A stretch of DNA of 64,000 nucleotides from JALYGJ01 sp036558545 (GTDB taxonomy: Bacteria; Chloroflexota; Limnocylindria; Limnocylindrales; CSP1-4): positions 1 to 64,000 of the forward strand of contig DATBFJ010000074.1 of the NCBI GenBank assembly GCA_036558545.1, written 5' to 3'. The notes beneath the pieces were generated by a model, which made no database searches, was not told the origin of the DNA, and was given only the letters and a program-made list of their open reading frames with translations. The translations under genes were made by a program, and so were the position numbers. Of this stretch, positions 1-7,853 are shown piece after piece (within the stretch, counting starts at the first letter, position 1; the number at the start of each line of letters is the position of its first letter).

Positions 1-210
1 ATGCTGGCCGACATTGCCGACGGCGCGCCACTCACGCCTGATCATGGCTATCCACTCCGTCTCGTGGTACCGAAGCGCTACTTCTGGAAGAGCGCGAAAT
101 GGGTCCGCGGCCTCGAGTTCACCCAGGCCGACAAGCCTGGCTTCTGGGAGCGCTACGGCTACAACAACAACGCCGACCCGTGGAAGGAAGAGCGCTTCAC
201 GGACGACTAG
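1..210 (+). CDS. Sulfite-oxidase-like molybdopterin oxidoreductase, C-terminal fragment
   Basis: The window edge cuts this gene, so only the last ~69 residues are visible and the ATG at base 1 is probably internal. The segment HGYPLRLVVPKRYFWKSAKW followed by VRGLEF and, near the end, PGFWERYGY and DPWKEERF is typical of the C-terminus of YuiH-type sulfite-oxidase-like enzymes, which bind molybdopterin and oxidise or reduce small sulfur or nitrogen compounds. The cofactor-binding cysteine would lie upstream and cannot be checked. Its stop codon overlaps the stop of the convergent hydrolase by three bases. The family call is fairly secure; the substrate is unknown. Confidence 0.75.
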   Translation: MLADIADGAPLTPDHGYPLRLVVPKRYFWKSAKWVRGLEFTQADKPGFWERYGYNNNADPWKEERFTDD

Positions 211-1104
211 TCAGGTCGCTCGCCCTGCTGGCCGGCGGTCAGGAACTCGTCGACCAAAGCGGCTGTAGGGTCCGGTTGCTCGAGTTGCGGAAGGTCGCCG
301 GCATGATCGACGGTGACGGTCCTCAGGTGCTCGTTGGCAGCAGCGAGTGCCCGCGCGGCTGAGGGATCGGTGAAGCGGGGGTGATCACCGAATACGAGCA
401 GCGTGGAGTTCGAAATGTGCTCGTACGCGGCCTCGGCCTCCGGTTCGTTGAGTGTGCCCGCCACGAACGCCAGCGGCGCGTAAAAAGCCCCGCGCTGCTG
501 GCATGAGCGCCAACAGTAGATCTCGTAGTTGCGCGCGACGCGCTCAGGATCTGCGTAGATCTGGCGGAGGTACCAGCGGATTACCTGACGGCGGGCGAGG
601 ATCGCGAACAACAACCGACCCACACCAGTCGAGCGCAGAAACCGGTACACGTTCTCGGACGTCCGCCGTGGAGTTCCCCCTGAAGCGGCCGAAGCCTGTC
701 GGGCTGATGAGGACGATCCGCCCGAAGCGCTCCGGATGCTGCGCAGCAGACACCACGACGTACTGACACGGCAAGGACAGCGCCACGACGTCAACGGAGG
801 TCTCGCCCGCTTGGAGAGCAGCGATTCGGATCTGCTCGAGCTGGTCTTCGTAGAGTTCCGGGGAGTAGCGAACGTCAGGCCGCTTTGACGTTCCGAAACC
901 AAGCCAATCAACGAGTACGACCCTGCGCTTCTTCGATAACCGCTCCGCCAGCGGTGCGAGCTCGGCGGCGGACCCTGCGGCGTTGAAGCTGTGCAGGAGA
1001 AGGACGGTCCGCCCTACGCCCAGCTCGTAGGCGGCAACGCGGCCGGCAGGTGTTTCGATTTCTAATGTGACGCCGCTAACGGGAGGTCGCAAAGGCATGC
1101 TCAT
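207..1104 (-). pseudogene. Alpha/beta hydrolase, frameshifted near 676-680
   Basis: Two overlapping minus-strand frames together encode one ~299-residue alpha/beta hydrolase. The N-terminal part (1104 down to ~680) has the oxyanion-loop region LLLHSFNAAG, the VLVDWLGFGTS strand and a nucleophile elbow VALSLPCQY, with Ser in an ALSLP rather than GxSxG context. The C-terminal part (~676 down to 207) has the acid strand FGDHPRFTDPSA and the catalytic His in VDHAGDLPQLEQPDP. The frames meet at a five-base run (CCCCC on plus at 676-680, GGGGG on minus). Removing one G restores RFRGTPRRTSENVYRFL. Either the gene is a recent pseudogene or the run is a sequencing or assembly error; the intact catalytic residues on both sides favour error or very recent damage. 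Confidence 0.75.
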
Positions 1105-1132
1105 TCAGGATTGCGAGCCGGAAGGTGACGCT

Positions 1133-1708
1133 TCAATAACGAACGCACTCCGTTGCCGTGACGCCTGATCGGGTGATGAGCTCTTCGACGATCTCTGTCT
1201 TGGCATCGGCATACTGCTGCGTGTAATTCCAGGTCCGCGCGGCTAGCTCCCGTTTCTTGTTCTCGTAAAGCTGTCGGTCGGCCGGATCCGATCTCAGGTG
1301 ATCACGAAAACGGAGCATTCGCTCGATCTCCAGGCAGCCGGCCGTGAACGTGTGCAGATTGATGTCCGTATCGGGGCCTTTGAAAAGCCGGTGCTCGTGC
1401 CAGTCGTGTTCACGGATGTGTAGCACATACCCCGCAGCTTCCATCTGGGGAACGTAAGCCGGCTCGTCGGTCGTATCGGCCACGACAAGATCAATGTCGA
1501 TCTTTGGTTTGGCCGCAAGGCCAGGTATCGATGTCGATCCGACATGTTCGATCAAGAGAGCACCGTCGCCCAGTACGGTCCGGATGCGTGCTGCCTCGCG
1601 CTCGAACAGCCGTGGCCATTCCGGGTCATAGGGCGCGAGGTAGATCTGGCCGTTGAGCTGCTCCCGCGGCTGGAGGCGCTCGACGCCCGGTTCCTCGTCG
1701 CTGGTCAC
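1133..1708 (-). CDS. GrpB family protein (UPF0157)
   Basis: This 191-residue protein has the GrpB/UPF0157 signature: LAPYDPEWPRLFEREAARI near the N-terminus, then IEHVGSTSIPGLAAKPKIDI with the nucleotidyltransferase-like GS...DID core, and a C-terminal FRDHLRSDPADRQLYENKK block. GrpB proteins belong to the nucleotidyltransferase-fold superfamily and have no firmly established cellular role; the Asp pair in KIDIDLVV would be the metal-binding site. The start is GTG, with FEREAAR some 30 residues in as expected. It lies downstream of erpA on the same strand, but the erpA terminator separates them, so it probably has its own promoter. Confidence 0.85.
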   Translation of the reverse strand: MTSDEEPGVERLQPREQLNGQIYLAPYDPEWPRLFEREAARIRTVLGDGALLIEHVGSTSIPGLAAKPKIDIDLVVADTTDEPAYVPQMEAAGYVLHIREHDWHEHRLFKGPDTDINLHTFTAGCLEIERMLRFRDHLRSDPADRQLYENKKRELAARTWNYTQQYADAKTEIVEELITRSGVTATECVRY

Positions 1709-1716
1709 CTCAAATC

Positions 1717-1744
1717 AAAAACGGCGAGCCGTGCGGCTCGCCGT
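1717..1744 (-). terminator. Rho-independent terminator after erpA
   Basis: A perfect 10-bp inverted repeat (ACGGCGAGCC, GTGC loop, GGCTCGCCGT) lies at 1721-1744. On the minus strand it is followed by a T tract (plus-strand AAAAA at 1717-1721). It sits 24 nt beyond the erpA stop codon and just before the GrpB start, which is the arrangement of an intrinsic terminator. Confidence 0.85.
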
Positions 1745-1768
1745 CCTGAGTTGCTGAACTTTGCGAGA

Positions 1769-2182
1769 TCAGTGGTGGCAGGCACCGGGGCTGCCGGCCG
1801 AGTCCGCCGTCCGGAAGCTCGATCCGCAACCGCACGCCGAAACTGCGTTCGGGTTGTTGACAGTGAAGCCTGCGCCCATGAGCGTATCAAGGTAGTCGAT
1901 CTCAGAGCCGGTGATGTACTGAGTGCTCTGCGGGTCGATGTAAACGTTGATACCGCGGCTCTGCACGCGGACATCCTCGTTGCTGGGCTGATCCTCGAGC
2001 ATCATGCCGTAGCGGAAACCACTGCAACCGCCGCTGTACACGTAAACGCGCAAGCCCATTTCCGCGTTCTGTTCGGCGGCAACCAGCTCTTGGAGCTTGG
2101 TCGCGGCGGCTTCGCTCAACGTGACGAGCGATTCACTCTGCAGCGGGATTGCGGGCGTGACCTGTGGTTCCGTGTTCAGCAT
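1769..2182 (-). CDS. erpA: ErpA/HesB/IscA-type iron-sulfur cluster carrier
   Basis: This A-type carrier accepts Fe-S clusters from the scaffold and passes them to apo-enzymes. The three ligand cysteines are all present: Cys53 in SGGCSGF, and Cys117 and Cys119 in SACGCGSSF. The core VTLSEAAATKLQELV starts at about residue 20. An in-frame ATG 36 nt upstream (2218) is possible, but the start at 2182 is preferred because TAGGAT lies seven bases before it, matching the leaderless pattern seen across the window. The C-terminus extends past the conserved SSF with a ~15-residue tail ending CHH, an unusual extra metal-ligand-like ending. It ends in a clear terminator and stands alone, far from the suf operon at 36-38 kb. 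Confidence 0.92.
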   Translation of the reverse strand: MLNTEPQVTPAIPLQSESLVTLSEAAATKLQELVAAEQNAEMGLRVYVYSGGCSGFRYGMMLEDQPSNEDVRVQSRGINVYIDPQSTQYITGSEIDYLDTLMGAGFTVNNPNAVSACGCGSSFRTADSAGSPGACHH

Positions 2183-2189
2183 GGCGTAA

Positions 2190-2195
2190 ATCCTA
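2190..2195 (-). promoter_or_regulatory. -10 box (TAGGAT) for leaderless erpA
   Basis: On the minus strand TAGGAT ends seven bases before the ATG at 2182. Transcription would begin at or next to the start codon. This decides between the two possible erpA starts. Confidence 0.55.
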
Positions 2196-2235
2196 CCCGT
2201 GGAGTCGTATATCGGCAAGCGTGGCGGGCTTCGGG

Positions 2236-5163
2236 TTACTTCAGTAGCGACGTCATCAGCTGAATAAAGACGAGCGCAAGAAGGACCACCGCAGCGGCCA
2301 TCAAGACGGTCATGGCCGCCATGAGGACTCGCGGCGACTCGGACTTGTCCGTGGCGGGCTGATCCGCGACATATCCGTCCGGCTCAGAAGCCAGAAACCA
2401 CAGATCGGATTGATCGCCGCCTGAGGCCGGCTGGATGTCCGATGCGGATCGTGAAGCCTGGGCGCGTGCAGCGCCTGCGTTCACCTTTCTGACCGGAGCC
2501 GCCGAGTCAAACCATGCCGGCTGGGCCTGGGTCGACGCCTGGGCCGTAGCGGCAGCACGTGCCTGGCCGGTCGCTTCATATGGCGCCGCAGGCAGGTCAG
2601 CGAGCGGGTCATCATGATCTACCGGGGTCCATGTCGCCTTCGTGGCTCGTCCGTTGACGGGCCGTTCGTCGTCGAGTGCCGGTATTGCCCAAGCAGACGC
2701 GCCCGGGTCGCTGGCTTGACGAGCCGGAGGTGCGCTCTGCATTGGGTTGTCCCAATGCGACCGGTTCGTGCTGGAAGGAGGCGACGCAGCCCGACCTTGT
2801 GGCATGACCTGATCATCCATGTCGTCGTCGAACTCTTCCGTATCAGCCGGCACGTCCGACCACGGCCCAACGGGACGGGCCATCTCAGCCGCGCGCAGCT
2901 TGTTGGTCTCGTCCACGATCGTCAGCTCGATGCGGACCACCAGCGGCTGCTGAATTCCGTACGGAGCAGTCGAATATAGGGCGGGCACCTGGTGCACCAC
3001 CGCATCTCCCACCTCGGTGGCGATCGTCGCCCCGATCACCTGGGCAGTCGTCTGCGCCGGGTCGCTCACAGAGTGCTCTTCTGCGAGGTCAGTGTCCTCA
3101 AACAACTCGTCCGGCGGGGTCGGACCCACGACCTTGCCGACGAACGCTGGCTGATTTACCGGTCGGTCGGCCGCGTCGACGGGCGGCTGCCACAACGTCC
3201 AGTTGGGCATCTGCCCCTGATCGACGTCGTTGAGAACGGGCGCCATGGCGTCGTCTGGATCCTGTATTGCCGAAGCCTCCGCGGTGCCCTGCTCGGTTTC
3301 AGCAGTTGGTCCTGAGGTGGCCGCCGCCGCGGCGGCCGTGACTACCGGAAAGATGTCGTCGTATGAAGCGAACATGTCCGTGGGTCGGTCGTCGACGCTT
3401 TCATAGTCGTCAAACTCGAATGGTTCGGGGATATCCCACGCTGGTCGATCCTCGGCGAAGACGTCCATCGGGTCGTGTTCTTCAGCGACGCTGAACTCGG
3501 TCTCCGGATCAGCATCGACCGCAACTGCGGCGACGGCTTCGGTCGGCTCTGCCATCGTCTCGGCGACGGCCTCGGTCGGCTCTGCCGTCGTCTCGGCGAC
3601 GGCTTCGGTCGGCTCTGCCGCCGTCTCGGCGACGGCTTCGGTCGGCTCTTCTGCCGTCTCGGCGACGGCTTCGGTCGGCTCTGGCATCGTCTCGGCGACG
3701 GCCTCGGTCGGCTCTGCCATCGTCTCAGCCACGGCCTCGGTCGGCTCTGCCTCTTCTGCCGTCTCGGCGACGGCTTCGGTCGGCTCTGGCATCGTCTCAG
3801 CCACGGCCTCGGTCGGCTCTGGCATCGTCTCGGCGAGGGCCTCGGTCGGCTCTGGCATCGTCTCGGCCCCGGCCTCGACTGGCTCTTCTGCCGTCTCGGC
3901 GACGGCCTCGGGCCCTTGGCTGTCAGTCTCGATTTGCGTTTCGACGAACGTCTCGACGGGCTGGGCATCGGCTGACGGTGCCCACTGCCAGGCCGCGGCC
4001 TCGGGCGGAGCGTCGACCACTGAGTCGGCGACGGCCTCGACCGGGTCACCATCGGCGACTGGGGCATTCCATTGCCAGGCCGGAGCCTCCGGCGGAGCGT
4101 CGACCACTGATTCGGCGACGGCCTCGACCGGGTCGGCATCCGCGACTGGGGCATTCCATTGCCAGGCCGGAGCGGGCGATCCTTCTGACGCAGGCATCTC
4201 TGACGCGGCCTCAGTTGGCGCACTCCAGCCCCATTCAGGTGCGACCTCGCTTGTAGGCGCTGCTGGTTGCTCCCAGGGCGCTGCCATCTCGGAGACGGCC
4301 TCAGCCGATTCCTGTTCGACATCAGCGAATTGCTGTGAGGATGTTGCTTCCCAATGGGCCGAGAAGGCCTCGACCGACGGCGGCTCGGCCGCTGCGACGA
4401 CCTGGTCGAAGGTCTCCCAAGGAGCATCGTCGGTATCCGGCGTCATCGAAATGTCGTCAGCCGTCATCTCGGCCGGTTGCGCGGCCCACTCACCGGCTGG
4501 GACACCGCCGTCAGCCGTCTCGAGTACGAATGTCGGGGCGTCGTTCGCGGACCAATCCGACTCCGCGGCCCGCGGAGCGTTCTCGTGCCCCCAGCCATTC
4601 TGTGAAGGCTCCGGCGCGTTCCACGGGCTGGCAGTCGCCCAAGCGTCGGTTGCGCCTGCGTCCCATGTCGCTGGCGCTACGTCCGGTGCCGGTTGCGGTA
4701 CATCCCATGCGTCGTCAGGGATCGTCGGCGCTGCTTCGGGAGCAGCGGAATCTGCGGCAGCCGTATCCCCGGGAGATACATCGCCCGGAGCCATGAAGCC
4801 GGCGGCTGGAGGGGCCTCAGCAGCCCAACCTTCATTAGTCGCCCACGGGTCCGACTCAGCGTGCACCTCTTCGTCGGTCGTCGGAGGCCACTGCTCTGGA
4901 TCGGGCTTGTCCCACGGAACATCCGCACGCAGCTCGGTGTCGAGGTCCGGTTGCGCATCGACTGGAGGCTGCTCGACGACCGACTGCTGGGCAGTCTCGG
5001 GTTCGGCGCTTGTCAGAAGCGGCTCGTCCTCGGTTCTACCGTCAGGCAGGGCCGTCCACGGCGCAGGCCTTGGCGCCTGAGACGCCACCGCACCGAAGCC
5101 GTTCATCGGCCGGGTGGGCTGAGAAGGCGGGCGAAGCCGCCGTGCCATCAGATCGTTATCCAT
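2236..5163 (-). CDS. Repetitive acidic tail-anchored membrane protein
   Basis: I do not recognise a family for this 975-residue protein. It is dominated by Ala, Glu, Pro, Trp, Asp and Thr and is predicted to be disordered and strongly acidic. It carries three Trp-rich 29-residue repeats (PAWQWNAPVAD motif) around residues 325-395 and about twelve 11-residue PTEAVAETMAE repeats around residues 418-545. The only hydrophobic segment is at the extreme C-terminus (VLMAAMTVLMAAAVVLLALV, ~residues 945-968), so the long N-terminal part should stay in the cytoplasm as a tail-anchored protein. A short segment near residue 740 (VVRIELTIVDETNKLRAAEM) looks folded. The ATG at 5163 begins one base after the thiolase stop (TGAAATG), so translation is probably coupled. 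An upstream in-frame ATG at 5223 lies inside the thiolase gene and is less likely. Confidence 0.8.
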   Translation of the reverse strand: MDNDLMARRLRPPSQPTRPMNGFGAVASQAPRPAPWTALPDGRTEDEPLLTSAEPETAQQSVVEQPPVDAQPDLDTELRADVPWDKPDPEQWPPTTDEEVHAESDPWATNEGWAAEAPPAAGFMAPGDVSPGDTAAADSAAPEAAPTIPDDAWDVPQPAPDVAPATWDAGATDAWATASPWNAPEPSQNGWGHENAPRAAESDWSANDAPTFVLETADGGVPAGEWAAQPAEMTADDISMTPDTDDAPWETFDQVVAAAEPPSVEAFSAHWEATSSQQFADVEQESAEAVSEMAAPWEQPAAPTSEVAPEWGWSAPTEAASEMPASEGSPAPAWQWNAPVADADPVEAVAESVVDAPPEAPAWQWNAPVADGDPVEAVADSVVDAPPEAAAWQWAPSADAQPVETFVETQIETDSQGPEAVAETAEEPVEAGAETMPEPTEALAETMPEPTEAVAETMPEPTEAVAETAEEAEPTEAVAETMAEPTEAVAETMPEPTEAVAETAEEPTEAVAETAAEPTEAVAETTAEPTEAVAETMAEPTEAVAAVAVDADPETEFSVAEEHDPMDVFAEDRPAWDIPEPFEFDDYESVDDRPTDMFASYDDIFPVVTAAAAAATSGPTAETEQGTAEASAIQDPDDAMAPVLNDVDQGQMPNWTLWQPPVDAADRPVNQPAFVGKVVGPTPPDELFEDTDLAEEHSVSDPAQTTAQVIGATIATEVGDAVVHQVPALYSTAPYGIQQPLVVRIELTIVDETNKLRAAEMARPVGPWSDVPADTEEFDDDMDDQVMPQGRAASPPSSTNRSHWDNPMQSAPPARQASDPGASAWAIPALDDERPVNGRATKATWTPVDHDDPLADLPAAPYEATGQARAAATAQASTQAQPAWFDSAAPVRKVNAGAARAQASRSASDIQPASGGDQSDLWFLASEPDGYVADQPATDKSESPRVLMAAMTVLMAAAVVLLALVFIQLMTSLLK
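3523..3911 (-). repeat. 33-bp in-frame tandem repeat array (about 12 units)
   Basis: About twelve imperfect copies of a 33-bp unit encode PTEAVAETMAE, varying to MPE, AEE, AAE and TAE. Some units have lost or gained whole codons (for example AEEAE), so the frame is always kept. Length variation between strains is likely. No spacers are present, so this is not a CRISPR. Confidence 0.9.
3980..4190 (-). repeat. 87-bp in-frame repeat, about 2.5 copies
   Basis: The string GCATTCCATTGCCAGGCCGG recurs exactly 87 bp apart (4064 and 4151), with a third, diverged copy next to it. The unit encodes a Trp-rich 29-residue repeat, PAWQWNAPVAD followed by DPVEAVAESVVDAPPEA, inside the same membrane protein. 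Confidence 0.85.
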
Positions 5164-5164
5164 T

Positions 5165-6409
5165 TCAGTCGGCTCCCTCTGCGCCGTCGATGCGCTCGAT
5201 GATGGTCGCGATTCCCTGGCCAACTCCGATACACATCGTGGCCAGACCGTAACGACCGCCGCGAAGCTGAAGCTCGTGGCTCAGCATCGTGATCAGCCGC
5301 GCGCCGCTCATGCCCAGGGGATGTCCCAGGGCGATTGCGCCGCCGTTGACGTTGGTCTTATCTGGATCCAGCTGCAGCTCGCGCATCACTGCGATCGACT
5401 GGCTGGCAAACGCTTCATTGAGCTCGACGAGGTCGAGGTCCTCGACTCGCAGATCGGCTCGTCCGAGCGCCTTACGAGTCGCCGGAATCGGGCCGAGGCC
5501 CATTACGGACGGGTCGACACCCGCCACGGCAGTGCTCACGACACGGGCCAGCGGCTTCATGCCGTGATCGACCGCGTACTGCCTTTCGACCAGCACCGTC
5601 GCGCTGGCACCGTCATTAATTCCTGAACTGTTTCCGGCCGTGACACTGCCATTGGTCCGGAATGCCGGCCGCAGCCTGGAAAGGGCTTCAATGCTCGTGT
5701 CGGCGCGCGGATGCTCGTCGCGTGAGATCTCAACCGGGTCGCCCTTGGGCTGAGGCACCATCACCGGCACGATCTGATTCTGGAAGCGACCTCCCTCGAT
5801 TGCCGCGACGGCCCGCTGGTGGGACCGGAGAGCGAAAGCATCCTGGTCTTCGCGCGATACTCCGCATCGCTCGGCGACGTTCTCGCCTGTCTCACCCATC
5901 GAGTAGGGGTGATGCATCTCAGCCAGGCGCGGATTGGTGAAGCGCCAGCCGAGCGTCGTGTCGTACATCTCGCGGTTGCCGCGGTCAAATGGAGCGTCCG
6001 GCTTCGCCATGACGTACGGGGCGCGCGTCATTGACTCGACACCGCCAGCTACAAATGCATCGCCGTCGCCGACCATGATCGCGTGAGCAGCCGAGTTGAT
6101 TGCCTGCAGGCCGGAGCCGCACAGGCGATTGACGGTCTGGCCCGCAACGTCAACCGGCAGGCCGGCGAGCAGTGCCGACATGCGCGCGACGTTGCGGTTG
6201 TCCTCGCCGGCCTGATTTGCCGCGCCGAGGATGACATCGTCGATGTCCGCCGGATCAACGCCCGAACGCTCGACCGCAGCTTTGATGGCCGTGGCGGCGA
6301 GATCGTCGGGCCGGACACGTGCAAGCGCACCGCCGTAGCGGCCGACTGGTGTGCGGACTGCGCTCACGATCCATGCTTCGCGAAGCGGACGATCCAGGTC
6401 TCGGGGCAT
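5165..6409 (-). CDS. Thiolase, 3-oxoadipyl-CoA/acetyl-CoA acyltransferase type
   Basis: This 414-residue enzyme should cleave 3-oxoacyl-CoA with CoA, or run the reverse Claisen condensation. The nucleophile is Cys97 in VNRLCGSGLQA; the other active-site blocks are ALGHPLGMSGAR (His) and ATMCIGVGQG (second Cys). The segment GWRFTNPRLAEMHHPYSMGE resembles PcaF/PaaJ 3-oxoadipyl-CoA thiolases, which fits the PaaH-, PaaG- and PaaF-like genes nearby, but an acetoacetyl-CoA role cannot be excluded. It has its own leaderless-looking promoter (TAGAAT six bases before ATG) with a palindrome just upstream, and it is followed at once by the repetitive membrane protein. Confidence 0.92.
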   Translation of the reverse strand: MPRDLDRPLREAWIVSAVRTPVGRYGGALARVRPDDLAATAIKAAVERSGVDPADIDDVILGAANQAGEDNRNVARMSALLAGLPVDVAGQTVNRLCGSGLQAINSAAHAIMVGDGDAFVAGGVESMTRAPYVMAKPDAPFDRGNREMYDTTLGWRFTNPRLAEMHHPYSMGETGENVAERCGVSREDQDAFALRSHQRAVAAIEGGRFQNQIVPVMVPQPKGDPVEISRDEHPRADTSIEALSRLRPAFRTNGSVTAGNSSGINDGASATVLVERQYAVDHGMKPLARVVSTAVAGVDPSVMGLGPIPATRKALGRADLRVEDLDLVELNEAFASQSIAVMRELQLDPDKTNVNGGAIALGHPLGMSGARLITMLSHELQLRGGRYGLATMCIGVGQGIATIIERIDGAEGAD

Positions 6410-6415
6410 GGGTGA

Positions 6416-6421
6416 ATTCTA
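6416..6421 (-). promoter_or_regulatory. -10 box (TAGAAT) for the thiolase gene
   Basis: TAGAAT on the minus strand ends six bases before the thiolase ATG, implying a leaderless transcript. The palindrome at 6427-6442 lies where the spacer and -35 region would be. Confidence 0.6.
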
Positions 6422-6426
6422 GGAGC

Positions 6427-6442
6427 GGTGCATATTTGCACC
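6427..6442 (-). promoter_or_regulatory. Candidate operator palindrome upstream of the thiolase
   Basis: GGTGCATATTTGCACC has 6-bp perfect arms around a TATT centre. It begins five bases upstream of the -10 box and reaches the -35 position, so a bound repressor would block RNA polymerase. The cognate regulator (TetR, GntR or MarR type would be usual for acyl-CoA genes) is not in the window. Confidence 0.5.
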
Positions 6443-6607
6443 GGCATGGCCCAAAGGTCACACCGAATTCTCATCTGACTGGTACCGCCAGCGTCCATCA
6501 CACGTGAATCGCGAAAGGAACACGCGGATCGCGTAACTTCGCGACACTACGTTCCGTCAGTGATGGCGCGAGCCGGTGGGACGGTTCGAACTAGCGTTGA
6601 GGTGGGC

Positions 6608-7750
6608 GTGACTCGGATCTCCTGGTTCCTGGGGCTGGTATTGACCCTTGTCCTGGTAACTGCCTGCGACAGCGCTATCACGGTCGTCCCGACCCCCACG
6701 GCGGTCGCCGCGCTGCCATCGGTCGTTGTCTTCCCCGACGAGACGGACGCCCCAGCGCTGCCGACCGACAATCCCGTAATCGTGCCCACTGAGGCACCGA
6801 CGGCGCCACCGACTCTGACTCCTGGACCGACTCCCGCGCCGACTCCCAACGCAACAGCTACCGCCACGCCAACGGCCATTCCAACACCGACTCCCAGCTC
6901 ATCGCCAACTCCCTCATCGACTGCAAGCGCCACGCCGACGCCGACCGCGACGCCAACCAGCGACCCGACCCTCCCTGGGGACATGACGCTGCTCGGAACC
7001 TGGACAACTCACTTCATCCCAAGTCCTGTCCTCAATGGCAACGGCGCCAACATCCGCGTTCCCGCGAAGCGCATCAACGACACCGTCGTCAAGCCCGGTC
7101 AGCTGTTCCAATTCATTGACGCGATCGTGCCGGTGACCGTCCCGCCATATGCCAAGGGCGCGTACATCCACAACGGACAATTTGTGCTCGATCCGGCGAA
7201 GGGCATCCCGGGCGGCGGCATGTGCTCCGCCTCGACGACGATGTTCAACGCGGCCCTGCGCGCTGGACTCAAGATCGTCGAGCGCCACAACCACGCGGTC
7301 TACATCCCGCGCTACCCGGTCGGGCTCGATGCGACCGTCTTCTCAACCGGCAAGAGCGACGGTCAGGACGTCAAGTTCGTCAACGATATGGATAACCCGA
7401 TCGTGATCCGGGCCTATGGACTAAAACGCAAAGTCACGTTCGAGATCTGGGGCGTCGACGACGGCCGCACCGTGAAATTGTCCGAACCTGTGATCACCAA
7501 CGTGGTCAAGGCGCCGGCGTATCTCGTCTACACGGATTCATTGCCACCTGGAGTCATGCAGCACGTCCAGGACCGCTACGACGGGTTCCACTCAGTTGTC
7601 GTGCGCACGGTCAAAGATGCCAACGGCAAGGTGATCTGGAAGGACACCTTCAACTCGCAGTACAGCATGCTGCCGGGTCTGACCAACATCGGCCGCAAAC
7701 CGGGCGATCCTCCAGACGGCACCAAGGTGCTCATTCCCGACAAGCCCTGA
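6608..7750 (+). CDS. VanW family lipoprotein
   Basis: The protein begins with a lipoprotein signal peptide (ISWFLGLVLTLVLVTAC, lipid Cys at ~20), followed by a ~110-residue Pro/Thr/Ala linker and a C-terminal VanW domain. The domain hallmarks are the region around GGGMCSASTTMFNAALRAG, the ERHNHAVYIPRYPVGLDATV block and FVNDMDNPIVIRAYG. VanW proteins are cell-envelope proteins of unknown mechanism, named from vancomycin-resistance clusters, and are common in lineages with unusual walls. The GTG at 6608 is preferred over the ATG at 6560 because it puts the signal peptide at the N-terminus and follows GAGGTGG. The gene interrupts a long run of minus-strand acyl-CoA genes and ends in its own terminator. 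Confidence 0.85.
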   Translation: MTRISWFLGLVLTLVLVTACDSAITVVPTPTAVAALPSVVVFPDETDAPALPTDNPVIVPTEAPTAPPTLTPGPTPAPTPNATATATPTAIPTPTPSSSPTPSSTASATPTPTATPTSDPTLPGDMTLLGTWTTHFIPSPVLNGNGANIRVPAKRINDTVVKPGQLFQFIDAIVPVTVPPYAKGAYIHNGQFVLDPAKGIPGGGMCSASTTMFNAALRAGLKIVERHNHAVYIPRYPVGLDATVFSTGKSDGQDVKFVNDMDNPIVIRAYGLKRKVTFEIWGVDDGRTVKLSEPVITNVVKAPAYLVYTDSLPPGVMQHVQDRYDGFHSVVVRTVKDANGKVIWKDTFNSQYSMLPGLTNIGRKPGDPPDGTKVLIPDKP

Positions 7751-7799
7751 CGCATCCGGGCCGGCTGACCCGCCGGCCAACACCGATCTTCGTTCCCGA

Positions 7800-7822
7800 G
7801 CGGCGTTGAAAGCCGCATTTTT
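7800..7822 (+). terminator. Rho-independent terminator after the VanW gene
   Basis: GCGGC, a GTTGAAA loop and GCCGC form a short stem followed by ATTTTT. A second, GC-only inverted repeat (GGCCGGC and GCCGGCC, 7759-7778) lies between the stop and this hairpin. The dehydrogenase transcript arrives from the other side. Confidence 0.6.
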
Positions 7823-7853
7823 CAAACTGGACGCGCCGGCCAATGTCAGGGCC

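Noticed and set aside
1544..2263. Plus-strand 239-residue open frame over grpB and erpA
   Set aside because: It lies opposite two well-supported genes and has no domain; typical GC-rich antisense open frame.
3523..3911. CRISPR-like regular repeats
   Set aside because: Units are contiguous and coding, with no unique spacers and no cas genes.
3342..4427. A 361-residue basic minus-strand open frame and a plus-strand frame rich in RLGDGFGRL repeats
   Set aside because: Both are mirror frames of the 33-bp and 87-bp repeat arrays; tandem repeats keep every frame open. They have no start context or domain.
7759..7778. GC-rich inverted repeat (GGCCGGC and GCCGGCC) as a terminator
   Set aside because: No T tract follows; the GCGGC hairpin with TTTTT at 7800-7822 is a better terminator.
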